From Halolamina pelagica (GTDB lineage: Archaea > Halobacteriota > Halobacteria > Halobacteriales > Haloferacaceae), in assembly GCF_001307315.1 (NCBI RefSeq), contig NZ_LGUC01000001.1, forward strand, positions 930,001 to 994,000: a stretch of DNA of 64,000 nucleotides, given 5' to 3'. The translations under genes and the position numbers were made by a program. The stretch's first letter is position 1. Every line of letters starts with the position of its first letter. Shown here one piece after another: positions 18,907 through 27,691 of the stretch. A model generated the notes under the pieces. The model was not told where the DNA came from. It did not search any database and saw only the letters and a program-made list of their open reading frames with translations.

Positions 18907-20783
18907 TCAGATCGGGATGTCGAACATCACCGCGATCCCGACGGTCGTCACGCCCATCAGGAGCAGTTGCAGTGGCCCCCCGACCCGGACGTAGTCCGTG
19001 AACCGATAGCCGCCCGGCCCGTAGACGAACAGGTTGGTCTGGTAGCCGACCGGCGTCATGAACGCGGTGCTGGCCGCGAACATCACCGCGAACAGGAACG
19101 CGGTGGCGCTGGCGCCGACGGCCTGGGCGGTCTCGACGGCGACCGGGATCATCAGGACGACGCTGGCGTTGTTGCTGATCACGTTGGTCAGCAGCGCGGT
19201 GAGCAGGTAGAACACCGCGAGCACGCCGATCGCCGGCAGCATCGACGACGAGGCGACGACGCCCTCCGCGAGCAGCGAGGCCGCGCCAGTGCGTTCGAGC
19301 GCGATCCCGAGCGGGATCACGCCCGCGAGGAGGAGGATCACGTCCCACTGCACCGCCTCGTAGATCTCCCCAGGGTCGAGACAGCCCGTGACGACCATCG
19401 CCAGCGATCCCAAGAGCGCCGAGACGACGATGGGGAGCACGCCCAGCCCCGCCAGCGCGACGACGCCGGCGACGATCCCGATGGCGATCCCGGTTTTCTC
19501 CTGGCGGTAGTCGTGGTGGTCGACCTCGCCGATGAGGATGAACTCCCGCCCGGCGTCGATGCGCTCGACGGTCTCGGTCGGCGCCTGCACCAGTAGCGTG
19601 TCACCGACTTTCAGCGGCACCTGATCCATCCGCCGGCGGACGACCTCGCGGCCGCGCCGGAGCGCGAGCACGGTCGCGTTGTAGCTCTGCTGGAACGAGA
19701 CCGAGGAGAGCGACTCGCCGACCAGCGACGAACCGGGCGCGACGACCACCTCGACGAGGTTCTGGCCCGCCTCGGCCTGTTCGAGCTCCGCCTCGTCGAC
19801 CGGTACGTCGGTCAGATCCAGCCCCTCCACGTCGAGCAGCGAAAGCAGCGTGTCGCGATCGGTCCGGAGCGTGAACGTGTCGCCCGCCCGAATCTGTTTG
19901 GGGCCGAGCGGCTCGAGGAACACGTCGTCGCCCCGGATGAGCTGGAGGAGGTCCACGTCGAGATCGCTCTCGACCAGCGCCTCACGGACCTTCTTGCCGA
20001 CCAGCGGCGAGTCGTTCCTCACGGTTACCTCGGTGAGGTAGTCGCCGACGCCGAACTCCTCGGTGAGGTCGTCCGTCGGCGGGATGCGCCCCGGCGTGAG
20101 CCACCGGCCAACCGTCAGCAAGTAGGCGATCCCGACCAGCATCACCACCACCCCGAGTCCGGTGAACTCGAACATCCCGAGCGCGTGGAGGTCGGTGTCG
20201 GCGTACGCCGGGTCCGTCGCCAGCCGCGCGGCCACGTCGCTGGCGAGCACGTTGGTCGAGGTCCCGATCAGGGTGAGCGTCCCGCCGAACATCGACGCGT
20301 ACGACAGCGGGAGCAGGAGCTTCGACGGCGAGGTGTTCCCGCGGTTGGCCACGTCGGTCACCATCGGGAGCAGGATCGCGACCGCGGCGGTGTTGTTGAT
20401 GAAGCCCGAGACCGGCGAGACGATGCCGACGACGGCACTCAGCTGCTTCGTCTCGCTGTCACCGGTGACGCGGCCGATGTACTCCCCGAGCGTCTGGACT
20501 ATCCCCGTCATGCGGACGCCCTCACTCAGGATGAACATCGCCAGCACGGTGATCGTCGCCGCACTCGCAAACCCCGAGAGCCCCTGTTCGGGGTGATCAT
20601 CGTCACCGGCCCCGCGAGGTAGCCGGCGTCGGCGAGCAGGCCGCTGATCGGTTCGACGAGCATCAGCGTCACCATCACCCCGAGTGCGGTGATGTCGACG
20701 GGCACGGGCTCGGTCGCGAACAGCACCAGCGCCGCCAGCACGATCAGGGCGACGACGACGACTCCGGGCGTGATCGCTGCCAC
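18907..20783 (-). CDS. SLC13-family permease with central TrkA-C domains (frameshifted as sequenced)
   Basis: About 625 residues. N- and C-terminal transmembrane halves contain FINNTAAVAILLPM, GGTLTLIGTSTNVL and LLTNVISNNASVVLMIP, the DASS/ArsB-like transporter signature. Between them lie two TrkA-C-like regulatory domains (SPLVGKKVREALVESDLDVD, GSSLVGESLSSVSFQQ). It likely moves an anion or dicarboxylate; the substrate is unknown. The break is in the GGGG at 20590-20593, joining MITP to EQGLSGFASAA. I prefer the GTG at 20783 to the TTG at 20810. Confidence 0.85.
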
Positions 20784-20861
20784 GGCGTTGCGGTCTCCGG
20801 GCGTCGGCAAAAGGATGGGGTTCAGTCGTCGTCGCCGGCCGCGCGTCGAACTGTCGAGGGC

Positions 20862-22915
20862 CTAGAGCTCTTGCTCGGCGAGTTCGAGCGCCGCCACCTG
20901 CTCGTAGGGGCTCTTCCCGTTCCGAATCCCTTCGAGGATCAGGAAGGCGTCGTCGGGCGAGAGGAAGTGGCTCGTGACCGCCCGGCCCAACGGCGTCGCC
21001 TCGAAGCCGTCGATGAACTCCCACTCCAGCAGCTTCCCGATCGCGTGTTTCGTGGGCACGTCGCCGATCATGCGGTCGTTGAGCTTCTTCGCGAGCTTGC
21101 CGGCGACGGCGATGTTCGCCAGTGTCTCCTCGGCGGCGGCGGACTCGTCGTACACCGTCGCTACGTCCTCCATCTCACCTTTCAGCAGTTTGAACGCGAT
21201 CTCGTCCTCGGTCGCCTCCATCGAGCCGTGGTAGCTGCAGTCCGGCTCCACGAGGAGGTACACTTTCCCCTGATCGTGGTAGTCCGGCCGGCCCGCGCGG
21301 CCGAGCATCTGGGAGAACTCCTGCACCGAGAGCCACTCGATCCCCATCGCGAGCGAGTCGAACACCACCTGCGAGGCGGGGAAGTCGACGCCGGCCGCGA
21401 GCGCGGCCGTGGTGACGACGGCCGCCAGATCCTGGTCGCCGAACTGGCGCTCGACCTGCTTGCGCCGGCCGTAGTCCAGGCCGGCGTGATACGGCGCGGA
21501 GTCGTACTCCAGCTTCCGGGAGATCTCGTGACAGCGCCGGCGGGAGTTGGTGAAGATGATCGTCTGGCCCCGGTACCCCTTCGAGGACTTGCTGTCGAAC
21601 TCCCGTCTGACGAGGCGGTTCTCGATCCGCAGCTTCTCCCGGCCGTCGGCGAACGTGACGTGGCGTTCGATGGGGACAGGGCGCTCCTCGAACTCGATCA
21701 GCGTCGCCCGGAGCTGTTCGGACAGCCACTCGGGGTTGCCGACGGTCGCGGAGAGGTAGACGTACTGGGCGCCGCCGTAGCTCGGTCGGTCGTTCTCGCG
21801 CTGCTCGCAGTAGTGCTTGAGCCGGGAGATCATCCCGTCGAGGCGGTGGCCGCGTTCGCCCTCCTTCAGGCTGTGGACCTCGTCGATGACGACGGTCCCG
21901 ATGTCGCCCATGTCCTTGCCCGTCCGGAGGCCGTGGTCGATCCCCTCGTAGGTGCCGACGATCACGTCGGCGTTCGGGTCGAACTGGGCGCCGGAGTCGG
22001 TGACGCGGGAGCCGCCGACGCGGAGGGTCACGTCGAGGATGTCGCCGTAGCGTTCCTCGAAGTCCTCGTGTTTCTGGTTCGCGAGCGCGACCAGCGGGAC
22101 GAGAAAGAGGAGTTTCCCCTCGCCTTTCAGCGCGCGGTCGACGCCCGCGAGCTCGCCGACGAGGGTCTTCCCCGTCGCCGTCGCCGACACAACGAGCTGA
22201 TCGCGCCCCTCGAACAGCCCGTTCTCGACGGCCAGGCTCTGGACGGGCAGGAGGTTGTCGAACCGGTCCTCGATCATCGACTGGAGTTTCGGGTGGAGGT
22301 CGAGATCGCTCGTCGGGTACGGGTCGACCTCGTCGGTCGTCGCCGAGATGGTGTCGAACTTGGTGAGGTCGGGGTCGAGTTCGCCCTGGAGGAGGTCGGT
22401 GATGCGGTCGAGGTCGCCGACCTCGAGCAGGAGCTCCTCCAGGCGGTCCTGTGCGGCGCCGGTGAACTGCCCCTTGTAGGCGAGTTCGCGCTCCAGTTCC
22501 TCGACGGCGCAGTCCTGACAGATGTAGTCCCGATCGGCCGAGATGGCCGTCTCCTCGGTGATCGGCGAGTACCGGCCGGCGTTGGCGCAGTAGCGACAAG
22601 TGCGGACGACCAGCGCCTCCTGCTGGTAGCCGTCGAGCATCTCCTGGAGGCGCTTGCGCCCCTCGGGGAAGTCTGCTCGGAGATGCGGATGCGCTCGGCG
22701 CGGCGGGCGAGTTCGACGAACTCCTCCGGGCGCATCGGCTCGCCGCCGTCGTCGTCGGACTGGAGGAACCGTCGGGGTCGGGGGCCCGCGTCGGTCTCCT
22801 TCAGTTCGAGTTTGCCGCGGAACACCCGAGAGCCGTCACGCAGCACCGCGACGAGGAAATCGTCGCCGGCCTCGTGGAGGAACAGGGTGTCGACGCGAGC
22901 GACCTGCTGAGACAC
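20862..22915 (-). CDS. Ski2-type DEAD/DEAH helicase with N-terminal zinc finger (frameshifted as sequenced)
   Basis: 684 residues after correction. The order is an N-terminal domain from GTG 22915 (VSQQVARVDTLFLHE), a four-Cys finger (CRYCANAG and CQDC), then helicase motifs VVSATATGKT (Walker A), VVIDEVHSLKEG (DEVH box), YLSATVGNPEWL and FSQMLGRAGRPDY (motif VI). This is a haloarchaeal superfamily 2 helicase of Hel308/Ski2 type, role in DNA repair or RNA metabolism not resolved. The break is at the GGGG at 22665-22668, between ISEQTS and PEGRKRLQEM. Confidence 0.87.
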
Positions 22916-23047
22916 GAGTAGCCGTAGGCGAAACGGGTACTTCAGCCATGCGGTGCAGCGCGGCCCGTTCCCGCGGGAATCCGCCCCATGCGGGTGTAAC
23001 ACAGCCTCACAGAGCCTTTACCACCCCGGAGCGGGTAGGTTCCGGTA

Positions 23048-23251
23048 ATGAACTCCTCCACGCGAACGAAGACGACGCTGTTCTGTTCGGTGTGTGGCCA
23101 CGAGAGCCCGCCCGACGGCGACTGGGACGAGTCCGAGACGACGACGGAGCTGGGCCAGCGGCTCACGCTCTCCTGTCCGGACTGCGGGACGACAATCACG
23201 CGCCGTCCCCTCCGCGGGCCGGGCGTCGATACGGTCGTAGCGGGCGATTGA
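23048..23251 (+). CDS. Small zinc-ribbon protein (CPxCG-type)
   Basis: 67 residues with CSVCGHE and CPDCGTT spaced about 30 residues apart, a probable zinc ribbon. Small CPxCG-type proteins are numerous in haloarchaea and mostly uncharacterised. The stop codon lies inside the first unit of the 36-bp tandem repeat that follows, so the repeat array begins in the coding end. Confidence 0.75.
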   Translation: MNSSTRTKTTLFCSVCGHESPPDGDWDESETTTELGQRLTLSCPDCGTTITRRPLRGPGVDTVVAGD

Positions 23252-23349
23252 TCCCGCCGGTGCCGAACGACCGGCGTGGGCGATTGTTCCCGCCGGTGCC
23301 GAACGACCGGCGCGGGCGATTGATCCCGCCGGTGCCGAACGACCGGCGC
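23242..23349 (+). repeat. Three tandem 36-bp repeats, each with a 7-bp hairpin
   Basis: Units at 23242-23277, 23278-23313 and 23314-23349 start GGGCGATTGATCCCGCCGGT. Each contains CGCCGGT-GCCGAACG-ACCGGCG, a perfect 7-bp stem. The units differ at one or two bases (the second has TTGTTCC, the first ends in T). The first unit holds the last codons and the stop of the zinc-ribbon gene. Confidence 0.9.
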
Positions 23350-23394
23350 GGACGACTACTCACCAACCACTAACAGGGAAATCGCGTCGCGGCG

Positions 23395-23769
23395 CTACTC
23401 CTCGACCAGTTCGATCGCGTCGTCGCCGTTCGGGACCGCACAGATGAACGCCCCCGGCTGGTCGCCCTCGTTGCGGTACCAGTGAACGACGCCCGCGGGG
23501 ATCAGCAGCGAGTCGCCCGCCGAGACGGTGTACTCCTCGTCGCCGATGCCCACGACGTACTCGCCCGCGAGGACGTACTGTTCGTGTTCGATCTCGTTCG
23601 TGTGCTCGGGGACCTCGGCGCCGGCGTCGAGTTCGAACCGACGGATCGCGAAGTTGGGTGCGCCGTCGGAGTCGTCGATCAGGACGCCTTTCCGCATCCC
23701 CTCGGCGGCGTCGACCGAGTCGTAGTCGATCTCATCACTGCGCTTCAGGACGGGGTCAGTATCGCTCAT
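23395..23769 (-). CDS. Cupin-domain protein
   Basis: 124 residues. The cupin barrel is visible with metal ligands in PEHTNEIEHEQYVLAGEYVVG and the second motif DSLLIPAGVVHWYRNEG. The role is unknown; small single-domain cupins include mannose-6-phosphate isomerase-like and sensor-type proteins. The minus-strand GGTTTATGCC at about 23790-23800 is a plausible TATA box some 25 bp before ATG 23769. It is divergent from the site-2 protease. Confidence 0.88.
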   Translation of the reverse strand: MSDTDPVLKRSDEIDYDSVDAAEGMRKGVLIDDSDGAPNFAIRRFELDAGAEVPEHTNEIEHEQYVLAGEYVVGIGDEEYTVSAGDSLLIPAGVVHWYRNEGDQPGAFICAVPNGDDAIELVEE

Positions 23770-23789
23770 ACGTCCCCGTTCGACGCCGA

Positions 23790-23828
23790 CGGCATAAACC
23801 GTGCCGACAGCGCCGCGCCTTTTTCACT
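23790..23828. promoter_or_regulatory. Divergent promoters of the cupin and site-2 protease genes
   Basis: Minus-strand GGTTTATGCC (about 23790-23800) and plus-strand CGCCTTTTTCAC (about 23815-23827) lie near the -27 position of ATG 23769 and ATG 23850 respectively. The 80-bp gap therefore holds both promoters. Confidence 0.45.
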
Positions 23829-23849
23829 CCGTACCCCGAAGCGGGGAGT

Positions 23850-25034
23850 ATGCGAGGAATCCGGTTGGGGAGTATCTTCGGCATTCCGATCAAGCTCAAC
23901 GTCACGTTCCTGCTGATCCTGCCGCTGCTGGCGTACCTGATCGGGAGCGACGTCGGGACGATCGTCGAACAGGTGCTCAACCCCACCTTCGGCGCCGGCA
24001 TCGAGGCGACGGCGTTGACCGGCGGCTCCACCCCGTTCGTGTTGGGCGCCGTCGCCGCCGTCGGCCTGTTCACCTGCGTGCTCCTCCACGAACTCGGCCA
24101 CTCGGTGGTCGCGATGTACTACGGCTACGAGATCGACTCGATCACGCTCTGGCTGCTCGGCGGCGTCGCCCAGTTCACCGAGATGCCGGAAGACTGGAAG
24201 ATCGAACTGCAGGTCGCCATCGCCGGCCCCGTCGTCAGCGTCGCGTTGGGGGTGCTGGCCTACGGCGGCTTCACGCTCCTGGCCGGTGGGGGCCAGCCGG
24301 TCCTGGTGTTCGTTCTCGGCTACCTCATGCTCGCGAACATCGTGCTCGCGGTGTTCAACATGCTGCCGGGGTTCCCGATGGACGGCGGCCGCGTGCTGCG
24401 TGCGCTGCTGGCCCGCACACGAACTCACGCCCGCGCGACCCAGATCGCCGCCGAAGTCGGGAAGGGCTTTGCGCTGCTGCTGGCGCTGTTCGCGCTCTTT
24501 ACCGGGCTGAACCTCTACCTGCTCGCGCTGGCGTTCTTCATCTACATGGGCGCGGCGGGCGAGGCCCAGCAGACCGTCCTGAAGGCGGCGTTCCGCGGCG
24601 TCACGGTCGCCGACGTGATGACGCCGGGCGAGGACCTCCACACCGTCTCGCCCGACGACAGCGTCGCCGACCTGATCGGGCGGATGTTCCGCGAGCGCCA
24701 CACGGGCTACCCGGTCGTCGACCGCGGCACCCTGGTGGGGATGGTGACGCTCGGCGACGCCCAGTCGGTCGACGAGGTCGAGCGCGACGCGATGCGCGTC
24801 GACGACGTGATGGCCACCGACGTGTTCACCGCGACGCCGGAGACCGACGCGATGGACGCGTTCCAGACGATGCAACAGCAGAACGTCGGCCGACTGCCGG
24901 TCGTCGACGCCGACGGCGAACTCTGTGGGATCGTCTCCCGGACGGACCTGATGACCGCCTTCGACATCATTCAGCAGAGCGGCGCCGCCCAGAGCGAGAC
25001 GATGGGACCGAACATGTCGCCGTTCGGGCGATAA
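23850..25034 (+). CDS. M50 site-2 protease-like metalloprotease with CBS pair
   Basis: 394 residues. About six transmembrane segments hold the zinc site LLHELGHSVV near residue 80 and the second motif NMLPGFPMDGGRVLRA near residue 170, both needed for intramembrane proteolysis. The C-terminal third is a CBS pair (VADVMTPGEDLHTVSPDDSV, VDDVMATDVFTATPETDAM) that would bind adenine nucleotides and regulate the enzyme. The substrate is unknown. It is the last gene before an AT-rich islet. Confidence 0.93.
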   Translation: MRGIRLGSIFGIPIKLNVTFLLILPLLAYLIGSDVGTIVEQVLNPTFGAGIEATALTGGSTPFVLGAVAAVGLFTCVLLHELGHSVVAMYYGYEIDSITLWLLGGVAQFTEMPEDWKIELQVAIAGPVVSVALGVLAYGGFTLLAGGGQPVLVFVLGYLMLANIVLAVFNMLPGFPMDGGRVLRALLARTRTHARATQIAAEVGKGFALLLALFALFTGLNLYLLALAFFIYMGAAGEAQQTVLKAAFRGVTVADVMTPGEDLHTVSPDDSVADLIGRMFRERHTGYPVVDRGTLVGMVTLGDAQSVDEVERDAMRVDDVMATDVFTATPETDAMDAFQTMQQQNVGRLPVVDADGELCGIVSRTDLMTAFDIIQQSGAAQSETMGPNMSPFGR

Positions 25035-25199
25035 GCGGCGTTTTTTGTGCGTTTTGCAGGTCGTCGTTCGTGGACAATTGGCGGTGAGGCAGTCAGAAAA
25101 TATGGCTCTGTGGAACTCCTATTGGTTCGCCAATATTTGTGGTGAAACGTCCGGGAAATAGGATTGCGGACCACTAAACAGGGCGCATAAGGGGAGGCG

Positions 25200-25628
25200 C
25201 TATTCACCCAGGGAAACCAACCACGATAATGTTTCTTCTGTGATAACCGAGAGCGTAGACAGAATTGGAGAAAACATATACCAGTCGTAGTAGGTTGAGA
25301 GTTTGCTACTCATGTCTGGTCCTGTATAGAACACCATATACGAGACTGGGAGTGAAACCGCGACCACGGCGGACATCAAATAAACAAATAGACGTACAAT
25401 GGACCGCGCTTGAAGCTGCTTGAATACCATGAGAGACTTTGCGAGGAATATTCCACCGAGGGCGGCAGCGGGAGTAATTAGGAGCGGTGCAAACAGTCCT
25501 CGGCCATCAACATGGGGTTCCCCAGGCGGTAGTGGGTGGTAGGTGCCCTTAGTCAGCAAGAGGCCAAACCCGATTAATGCGACGCCGATGAGCATTCCTC
25601 CAGCGGGTAGTATACGACTTTTCAGCAT
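25200..25628 (-). CDS. Low-GC membrane protein of unknown function
   Basis: 142 residues with four hydrophobic segments (MLIGVALIGFGLLLT, LLITPAAALGGIFLA, LFVYLMSAVVAVSLPVSYMV and a C-terminal one). No family is recognised. Base composition and codon choice are far more AT-rich than any neighbour (many AAT, ATA, TTT, AGA codons), and both flanks are AT-rich, pointing to acquisition from elsewhere. ATG 25628 is chosen over TTG 25637. Confidence 0.6.
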   Translation of the reverse strand: MLKSRILPAGGMLIGVALIGFGLLLTKGTYHPLPPGEPHVDGRGLFAPLLITPAAALGGIFLAKSLMVFKQLQARSIVRLFVYLMSAVVAVSLPVSYMVFYTGPDMSSKLSTYYDWYMFSPILSTLSVITEETLSWLVSLGE

Positions 25629-25773
25629 GCCTTTCAATAATTTCAGAAATAGTAAATGTCTTCTGTATTTTGTTTAGAAGATCCTTTCAGTAGATCTGTT
25701 TCTAGTAACTGTTCAGAGATTTCACAGAGACTTCACCACGATTTTTGAACTGACCTTACTTTGAGATCTGATC

Positions 25774-26060
25774 CGACAGCAACAGCACCTCGATCGTTGA
25801 TCACTTGTGACCGCGCCGCACATCCCACAGGCCTCCCCAGCCGACTCACTCGCTTCGTTCGTCCCTCGCGCTGACTCGCGGATGGAAGCGCGACCGCTTC
25901 GCGCCGACAGCTCCGCGGTGCGGTAACCGTGGACGCCTCGCGGCCGCCAACGGTCGGCGGCCGCGGGGGGGGTGGGGAATCGGCGCTGCGCCGGACCTCG
26001 TGTCCGGCGCACTGCGGTCGCAAGTGGTCAAGCATCGAGATGCTGTTGCTGTCGCTGTCC
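25774..26060. mobile_element. MITE-like element with about 43-bp imperfect terminal inverted repeats
   Basis: The left arm starting CGACAGCAACAGCACCTCGA (25774) matches the reverse complement of the right arm CGACAGCAACAGCATCTCGA (ending near 26055) with about 37 of 43 positions identical. Inside are two perfect hairpins: GCGGCCGCC/GGCGGCCGC (25940-25964) and TGCGCCGGAC/GTCCGGCGCA (25987-26011). It has no coding capacity. No clear target duplication was found, so mobility is inference. Confidence 0.5.
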
Positions 26061-26110
26061 GAAGCACCAACTGTCGACGACCTGAACTCGATCGCAGCCA
26101 ACGAACGAGG

Positions 26111-26184
26111 GCGGGGGAATTGAACCGGAGCCAGACGTGCTCGCTCACTCCGTTCGCTATGCGCGACTGGCAAGGTTCAGTTCC
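26111..26184 (-). repeat. Quasi-palindrome containing a copy of the tRNA-His T-arm
   Basis: GCGGGGGAATTGAACC (26111-26126) nearly repeats GCGCGGGAATTGAACC inside tRNA-His. An imperfect inverted copy (GGTTCAGTTCC, ending 26184) lies on the other side of the loop TCACTCCGTTC (26145-26155). The arms are about 29 nt each and share blocks GGAAyTGAACC and GCCAG. Confidence 0.6.
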
Positions 26185-26191
26185 TTACCGA

Positions 26192-26234
26192 CGGACCTTC
26201 GGCTGCTCACGTTCGTTCGCAGCCAGAAGGTCCG
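26192..26234 (-). repeat. Strong stem-loop overlapping the 3' end of tRNA-His
   Basis: On the + strand, arm CGGACCTTCGGCTGC (26192-26206), loop TCACGTTCGTTC (26207-26218), arm GCAGCCAGAAGGTCCG (26219-26234). That is a 15-bp stem with one bulged A. The right arm includes the last five bases of the tRNA gene (26230-26234). It could act as a terminator or processing signal for the minus-strand tRNA transcript. Confidence 0.75.
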
Positions 26235-26301
26235 GGCGCGGGAATTGAACCCGCGTCTCAGCCCCCACAAGGCTGAAGGATACCACTACCCCAGCCCGGA
26301 C
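26230..26301 (-). tRNA. tRNA-His (anticodon GTG)
   Basis: On the minus strand: an encoded extra G at -1 opposite C73, acceptor TCCGGGC/GCCCGGA, anticodon stem CAGCC/GGCTG with loop TTGTGGG (anticodon GTG), and T-arm CGCGGGTTCAATTCCCGCG. The extra 5' G is diagnostic of tRNA-His. No CCA is encoded. Confidence 0.95.
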
Positions 26302-26414
26302 ACACTCTCTCCTACCGGGGTTCGAGGGAAATACGTTACGACATTCCCGGCGCCGTGTGACGCCGACGCAGAGGAGCGGGGAGCTTTTGCCGGCGAACGC
26401 CGTAGCCGCCGGTA

Positions 26415-26870
26415 GTGGCCATCACCGACAAGATCTACGTCAAGAACCACCGGCAGATCGCCTCCCAGCTGGAGCGCTCGATCCCCAAGGGCGCGTTCAA
26501 GGGCGCGACGCTGGACCTGCTGTTCACCGGTGACGGCATGGAGAAACTCGACGAGGCGACCCGCGAGAAAGTGCTCGACTTCGCGGAGGACTTCCTCGAC
26601 TGCGACTGCGACAACAACCCCTACTGCGGCCACCCCGAGGAGAAGTTCATCACCTACCTGCTCGAACTCCGCGCCCAGGGGCTGGGCCCCGACGCCATCG
26701 TCGACACGATGTCCGCGGAGTACATGCTGTACGCCTACTCGGGGGACATCCTCTCCTTCCTCGACAGCGCGATCCGGCGGCTGGAAGCCGTCGAGTCGCT
26801 GGCGGAAGTCGAAGGCGATCAGGAGGCGGCGCGGCGCGCCCGCGAAGCGAAACAGGAGCTCTCCGGGTAG
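26415..26870 (+). CDS. Conserved haloarchaeal protein with a Cys-rich motif, function unknown
   Basis: 151 residues from GTG 26415. The start AITDKIYVKNHRQIASQLE and the central FLDCDCDNNPYCGHPEEKFI (four Cys, one His) look like a conserved haloarchaeal family, perhaps DUF5814 from memory, with possible metal binding. The C-terminus is a charged helix. It converges with the RHH gene with no gap. No function is assigned. Confidence 0.7.
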   Translation: MAITDKIYVKNHRQIASQLERSIPKGAFKGATLDLLFTGDGMEKLDEATREKVLDFAEDFLDCDCDNNPYCGHPEEKFITYLLELRAQGLGPDAIVDTMSAEYMLYAYSGDILSFLDSAIRRLEAVESLAEVEGDQEAARRAREAKQELSG

Positions 26871-27257
26871 CTACCCGATCTGATAGGTGTTCTCGTCGCC
26901 GTCGAGCTCTTCGAGTTTGACCACGTCCTCCTCCTCGTCGGCCTGCTCGCGGAGGTAGTCGATGTAGCGTTTGTGCTCCTCGAGCTGCTCGCGGAGGTGG
27001 TCGGCCTCCAGCTCCAGCCGCTCGTGTTCGCGGATGAAGCTCTTCGGCACCTCCACCGTCGGCGGGAACCCCTCGCCCTCCTCGGGCCCCTCGCCCGCGG
27101 GGACGAGATCCACCTGCCCGTCGTGGGCGACGAGGGTGTCGACGTAGTCACGGAACACCGCCGACAGCGAGAGCTCCCGCTCCTCGGCGATCTCCCGCAG
27201 CGTCTCGAAGGCGTCCTCGTCGACGCGGAACGAGATCGTCTTGCTCTTCGTGCCCAT
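26871..27257 (-). CDS. Ribbon-helix-helix protein with C-terminal coiled coil
   Basis: 128 residues. N-terminal KTISFRVDEDAFETLREIAE plus LSLSAVFRDYVDTLV is a CopG/Arc-like RHH fold for DNA binding. Residues about 75-112 (EHERLELEADHLREQLEEHK) form a strong coiled coil, so the protein probably acts as a larger oligomer. The target is unknown. It is divergent from the second cspA with 125 bp between them. Confidence 0.8.
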   Translation of the reverse strand: MGTKSKTISFRVDEDAFETLREIAEERELSLSAVFRDYVDTLVAHDGQVDLVPAGEGPEEGEGFPPTVEVPKSFIREHERLELEADHLREQLEEHKRYIDYLREQADEEEDVVKLEELDGDENTYQIG

Positions 27258-27346
27258 CTTGGTGGCGCTTGCGAGCGACCGGACTTAAGGGTTTGTCAGA
27301 CTACGGGTTCGGCGATCGGGGAGATTCGTGCGGTCACTCTCTCGAA

Positions 27347-27361
27347 AAGGTTATCCCGTCG
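27347..27361 (+). promoter_or_regulatory. Conserved upstream element of cspA copy 2
   Basis: AAAGGTTATCCCGTC about 32 bp before ATG 27383 repeats the element found in front of cspA copy 1. Confidence 0.6.
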
Positions 27362-27382
27362 GCCGGCGTTGCTCGGAGTGCA

Positions 27383-27577
27383 ATGGCGACTGGAACGGTT
27401 GATTTCTTCAACGACACGGGCGGTTACGGTTTCATCGAGACTGAGGACGCGGACGAAGACGTCTTCTTCCACATGGAAGACGTGGGCGGCCCTGACCTCG
27501 AGGAAGGCCAAGAAGTTGAGTTTGACATTGAACAGGCCGACAAGGGCCCCCGCGCGACGAACCTGACCCGCCTGTAA
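27383..27577 (+). CDS. cspA: Cold-shock protein CspA, copy 2
   Basis: 64 residues, a single cold-shock domain with GGYGFIETED and VFFHMEDVGG. It is nearly the same protein as the copy at 17984 and long DNA stretches are identical, including most of codons 47-60. It lies 9.4 kb away and shares only the TATCCCGT promoter element upstream. It encodes a nucleic acid chaperone for low temperature or growth restart. Confidence 0.95.
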   Translation: MATGTVDFFNDTGGYGFIETEDADEDVFFHMEDVGGPDLEEGQEVEFDIEQADKGPRATNLTRL

Positions 27578-27691
27578 GTCGGTTCTTCGCTGCGGACTTC
27601 TGCGTTTATCACATCGAGTAGCGGTCGCGCCGGCGGTTCGACGCCAGCAGCCCGCCCCTGCCGTTTTGTCCACCCGCGACGAACGCCACCC

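Larger units (their letters stand above)
25629..26229. other. Non-coding stretch: AT-rich tail, inverted-repeat element and tRNA-derived repeats
   Basis: 25629-25760 is AT-rich without an ORF. 25774-26060 is a possible small inverted-repeat element. 26111-26229 holds a copy of the tRNA-His T-arm and two hairpins. I see no gene here. The apparent ORFs are low-complexity arginine/serine-rich frames. Confidence 0.6.

Noticed and set aside
23242-23349. CRISPR array
   Set aside because: The 36-bp units are contiguous with no unique spacers, and no cas genes are in the window.
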